Assembly (NCBI GenBank): GCA_049890115.1
Contig: JBMHCC010000005.1
Coordinates: 1 to 8,173 of the forward strand
Direction of reading: 5' to 3'
DNA: 8,173 nucleotides
DNA from: UBA685 sp049890115
Lineage (GTDB): Bacteria; Pseudomonadota; Alphaproteobacteria; Puniceispirillales; Puniceispirillaceae
Part shown: positions 6,981 to 8,173 of the stretch, piece after piece
Layout: each line of letters starts with the position of its first letter
Position numbering within the stretch: the stretch's first letter is position 1
Made by a program: the position numbers and the translations under genes
Notes under the pieces: generated by a model
What the model saw: the letters and a program-made list of their open reading frames with translations, nothing else
Databases searched by the model: none
Told to the model about the DNA's origin: nothing

Positions 6981-8173
6981 ATGCCTTTTGACGTAAACTC
7001 ACTTGAAAGCCACTGGATGCCATTCAGCCCAAACCGCGCTTTTAAACAAGAGCCACGTTTGGTCGTTAAATCCGAGGGTATGTATTGTTGGGATTATAAA
7101 GGTGGTCAGGTCATTGACGGATCATCAAGCCTTTTTACAACACCATGTGGTCATGGTCGCCCAGAGATTGCTGAGGCGGTGTATAAGCAGATGTCAACCA
7201 ATGACTATATTCCGCATTTCTCACTAGGTCACCCTGGCTCATTTGAATTAGCAGAAATGGTCGCACGTATTCTGCCAGACCCGATTAATCATGTGTTTTT
7301 CACAAATTCAGGCTCTGAATCAGTCGATACAGCAATGAAAATTGTGATGGCTTATCACCGTGCCAAAGGAGAAGCACAACGCAGCCGCCTTGTCAGCCGT
7401 GAACGTGCCTATCATGGTGTGAATATGGGTGGTGTCTCGCTATCAGGTATGGTTAAAAACCGTGAATCATTTGGTATGACTTTGCCAAATATCTCTATGA
7501 TTCGTCACACTTGGACTGAAGAGCAGCGCTTTTCAAAAGGCCAGCCAAAAACTGGTGCTGAAATGGCTGAAGATTTAGAGCGTATTGCCCAGAATTTCGG
7601 TGGCGGCACTATCGGTGCTGTTTTCATTGAACCTGTGGCAGGGTCAACTGGCACATTGGTACCACCAGAAGGCTATTTAAAGCGTGTTCGTGAGATTTGT
7701 GACAAGCATGGTATCTTGCTGGTCTTTGATGAGGTTATCACAGGTTTTGGTCGTATGGGACGCGGTTTTGCTGCTGAACGTTTTGATGTAACACCTGATA
7801 TTGTGACAATGGCCAAAGCGCTGACAAATGGCGCCATTCCAATGGGTGCTGTTGCGGTACGTGATGAGATTTATGACACGGTAACAAATGCATCACCTGA
7901 CAGTGCTATTGAGTTCTTCCATGGCTATACCTATTCAGCGCACCCAGCTGCTTGTGCTGCTGGCATTGCGACACAGAAAATCTATCAGACAGAAGGTCTG
8001 TTCGAACGTGCTGCTGAAATGGAAGAGTATTTCCTAGATGCGGTATGGTCATTAAAAGACCATCCGCTTGTCTATGACCTTCGCGGCATTGGTATGATGG
8101 CGACAGTCGAAGTTCACCCTGGTGCAGCACCAGGGGCAAGAGGCGGCGCATTGCAAAAAGACATGTTCTGGAA
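6981..8173 (+). CDS. Class III omega-amino acid:pyruvate aminotransferase, probable taurine:pyruvate aminotransferase (partial, 3' end beyond the right edge)
   Basis: PLP enzyme predicted to transfer the amino group of taurine (or hypotaurine, beta-alanine or a similar omega-amine) to pyruvate, giving alanine and an aldehyde. The visible 397 residues lack roughly the last 50 of a 440-450-residue family. Seen: HWMPF near the N-terminus (11-15), the phosphate-binding TNSGSES (108-114), YHG (144-146, ring stacking), IEPVAGS (216-222), FDEV (249-252, D250 for the ring nitrogen), AKALTNG (278-284, K279 the Schiff-base lysine) and HGYTYSAHP (314-322). All catalytic residues are present. The substrate-carboxylate arginine of the family is in the missing part. 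By recall it resembles Pseudomonas omega-amino acid:pyruvate (beta-alanine) aminotransferase more than the classic roseobacter Tpa, so the taurine role rests on the divergent MocR gene and on pta-soeABC. It is the first gene of a plus-strand unit continuing past the edge. Confidence 0.88.
   Translation, partial: MPFDVNSLESHWMPFSPNRAFKQEPRLVVKSEGMYCWDYKGGQVIDGSSSLFTTPCGHGRPEIAEAVYKQMSTNDYIPHFSLGHPGSFELAEMVARILPDPINHVFFTNSGSESVDTAMKIVMAYHRAKGEAQRSRLVSRERAYHGVNMGGVSLSGMVKNRESFGMTLPNISMIRHTWTEEQRFSKGQPKTGAEMAEDLERIAQNFGGGTIGAVFIEPVAGSTGTLVPPEGYLKRVREICDKHGILLVFDEVITGFGRMGRGFAAERFDVTPDIVTMAKALTNGAIPMGAVAVRDEIYDTVTNASPDSAIEFFHGYTYSAHPAACAAGIATQKIYQTEGLFERAAEMEEYFLDAVWSLKDHPLVYDLRGIGMMATVEVHPGAAPGARGGALQKDMFW

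Noticed and set aside
7906..8151. 81-codon minus-strand frame inside the aminotransferase
   Set aside because: Antisense to a highly conserved part of the aminotransferase and without family features.
1..8173. tRNA genes, rRNA, CRISPR arrays, insertion sequences or a hidden defence or mobile system
   Set aside because: Almost all sequence is accounted for by six metabolic genes, and the short gaps show no arrays, terminal inverted repeats, transposase fragments or cloverleaf-like sequences. Base composition looks even across the window.

Overview
The window carries six protein-coding genes, two of them cut by the window edges. Together they look like one functional unit for using a C2 sulfonate or sulfinate, most likely taurine, as a carbon, nitrogen and energy source. 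Base composition is moderate (mid-40s % GC by eye), ATG starts have clear Shine-Dalgarno sequences, and the genes resemble those of marine Alphaproteobacteria. A SAR116-like (Puniceispirillum-type) or low-GC roseobacter-like bacterium is my best guess; the taxon is inference, since no rRNA or other phylogenetic marker is present.

Layout. Five genes lie on the minus strand. Reading from right to left in the direction of transcription they are a MocR/GabR-type regulator (about 5194-6711), a short phosphate acetyltransferase (4116-5045), then soeA (1204-4071), soeB (443-1207) and soeC (1-443, cut by the left edge). soeA/soeB overlap by 4 bases (ATGA) and soeB/soeC by 1 base (TAATG). The sixth gene, on the plus strand (6981 to the right edge), is a class III omega-amino acid:pyruvate aminotransferase transcribed divergently from the regulator. 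There are two notable non-coding gaps: the 269-base divergent region 6712-6980 and the 148-base gap 5046-5193 in front of pta.

How the genes fit together (family knowledge plus inference). The aminotransferase would move the amino group of taurine to pyruvate, giving sulfoacetaldehyde and alanine. Sulfoacetaldehyde acetyltransferase (Xsc, not in the window) would split this to sulfite and acetyl phosphate. Pta converts acetyl phosphate to acetyl-CoA. SoeABC, a cytoplasm-facing, membrane-anchored molybdenum sulfite dehydrogenase, oxidises the toxic sulfite to sulfate and feeds electrons to the quinone pool. The MocR protein is the expected taurine-responsive regulator (TauR-like).

The best non-gene signal is a pair of direct repeats, TCTGGCAC or a close variant, spaced exactly 22 bases start to start. 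It occurs in front of both the aminotransferase and pta, oriented the same way relative to each gene. Each pair is followed downstream by a shared GTTAGG...TTATnnGATT block. This is a convincing candidate for the operator and promoter of one regulon. I saw no RNA genes, mobile elements, CRISPR arrays or replication origins.
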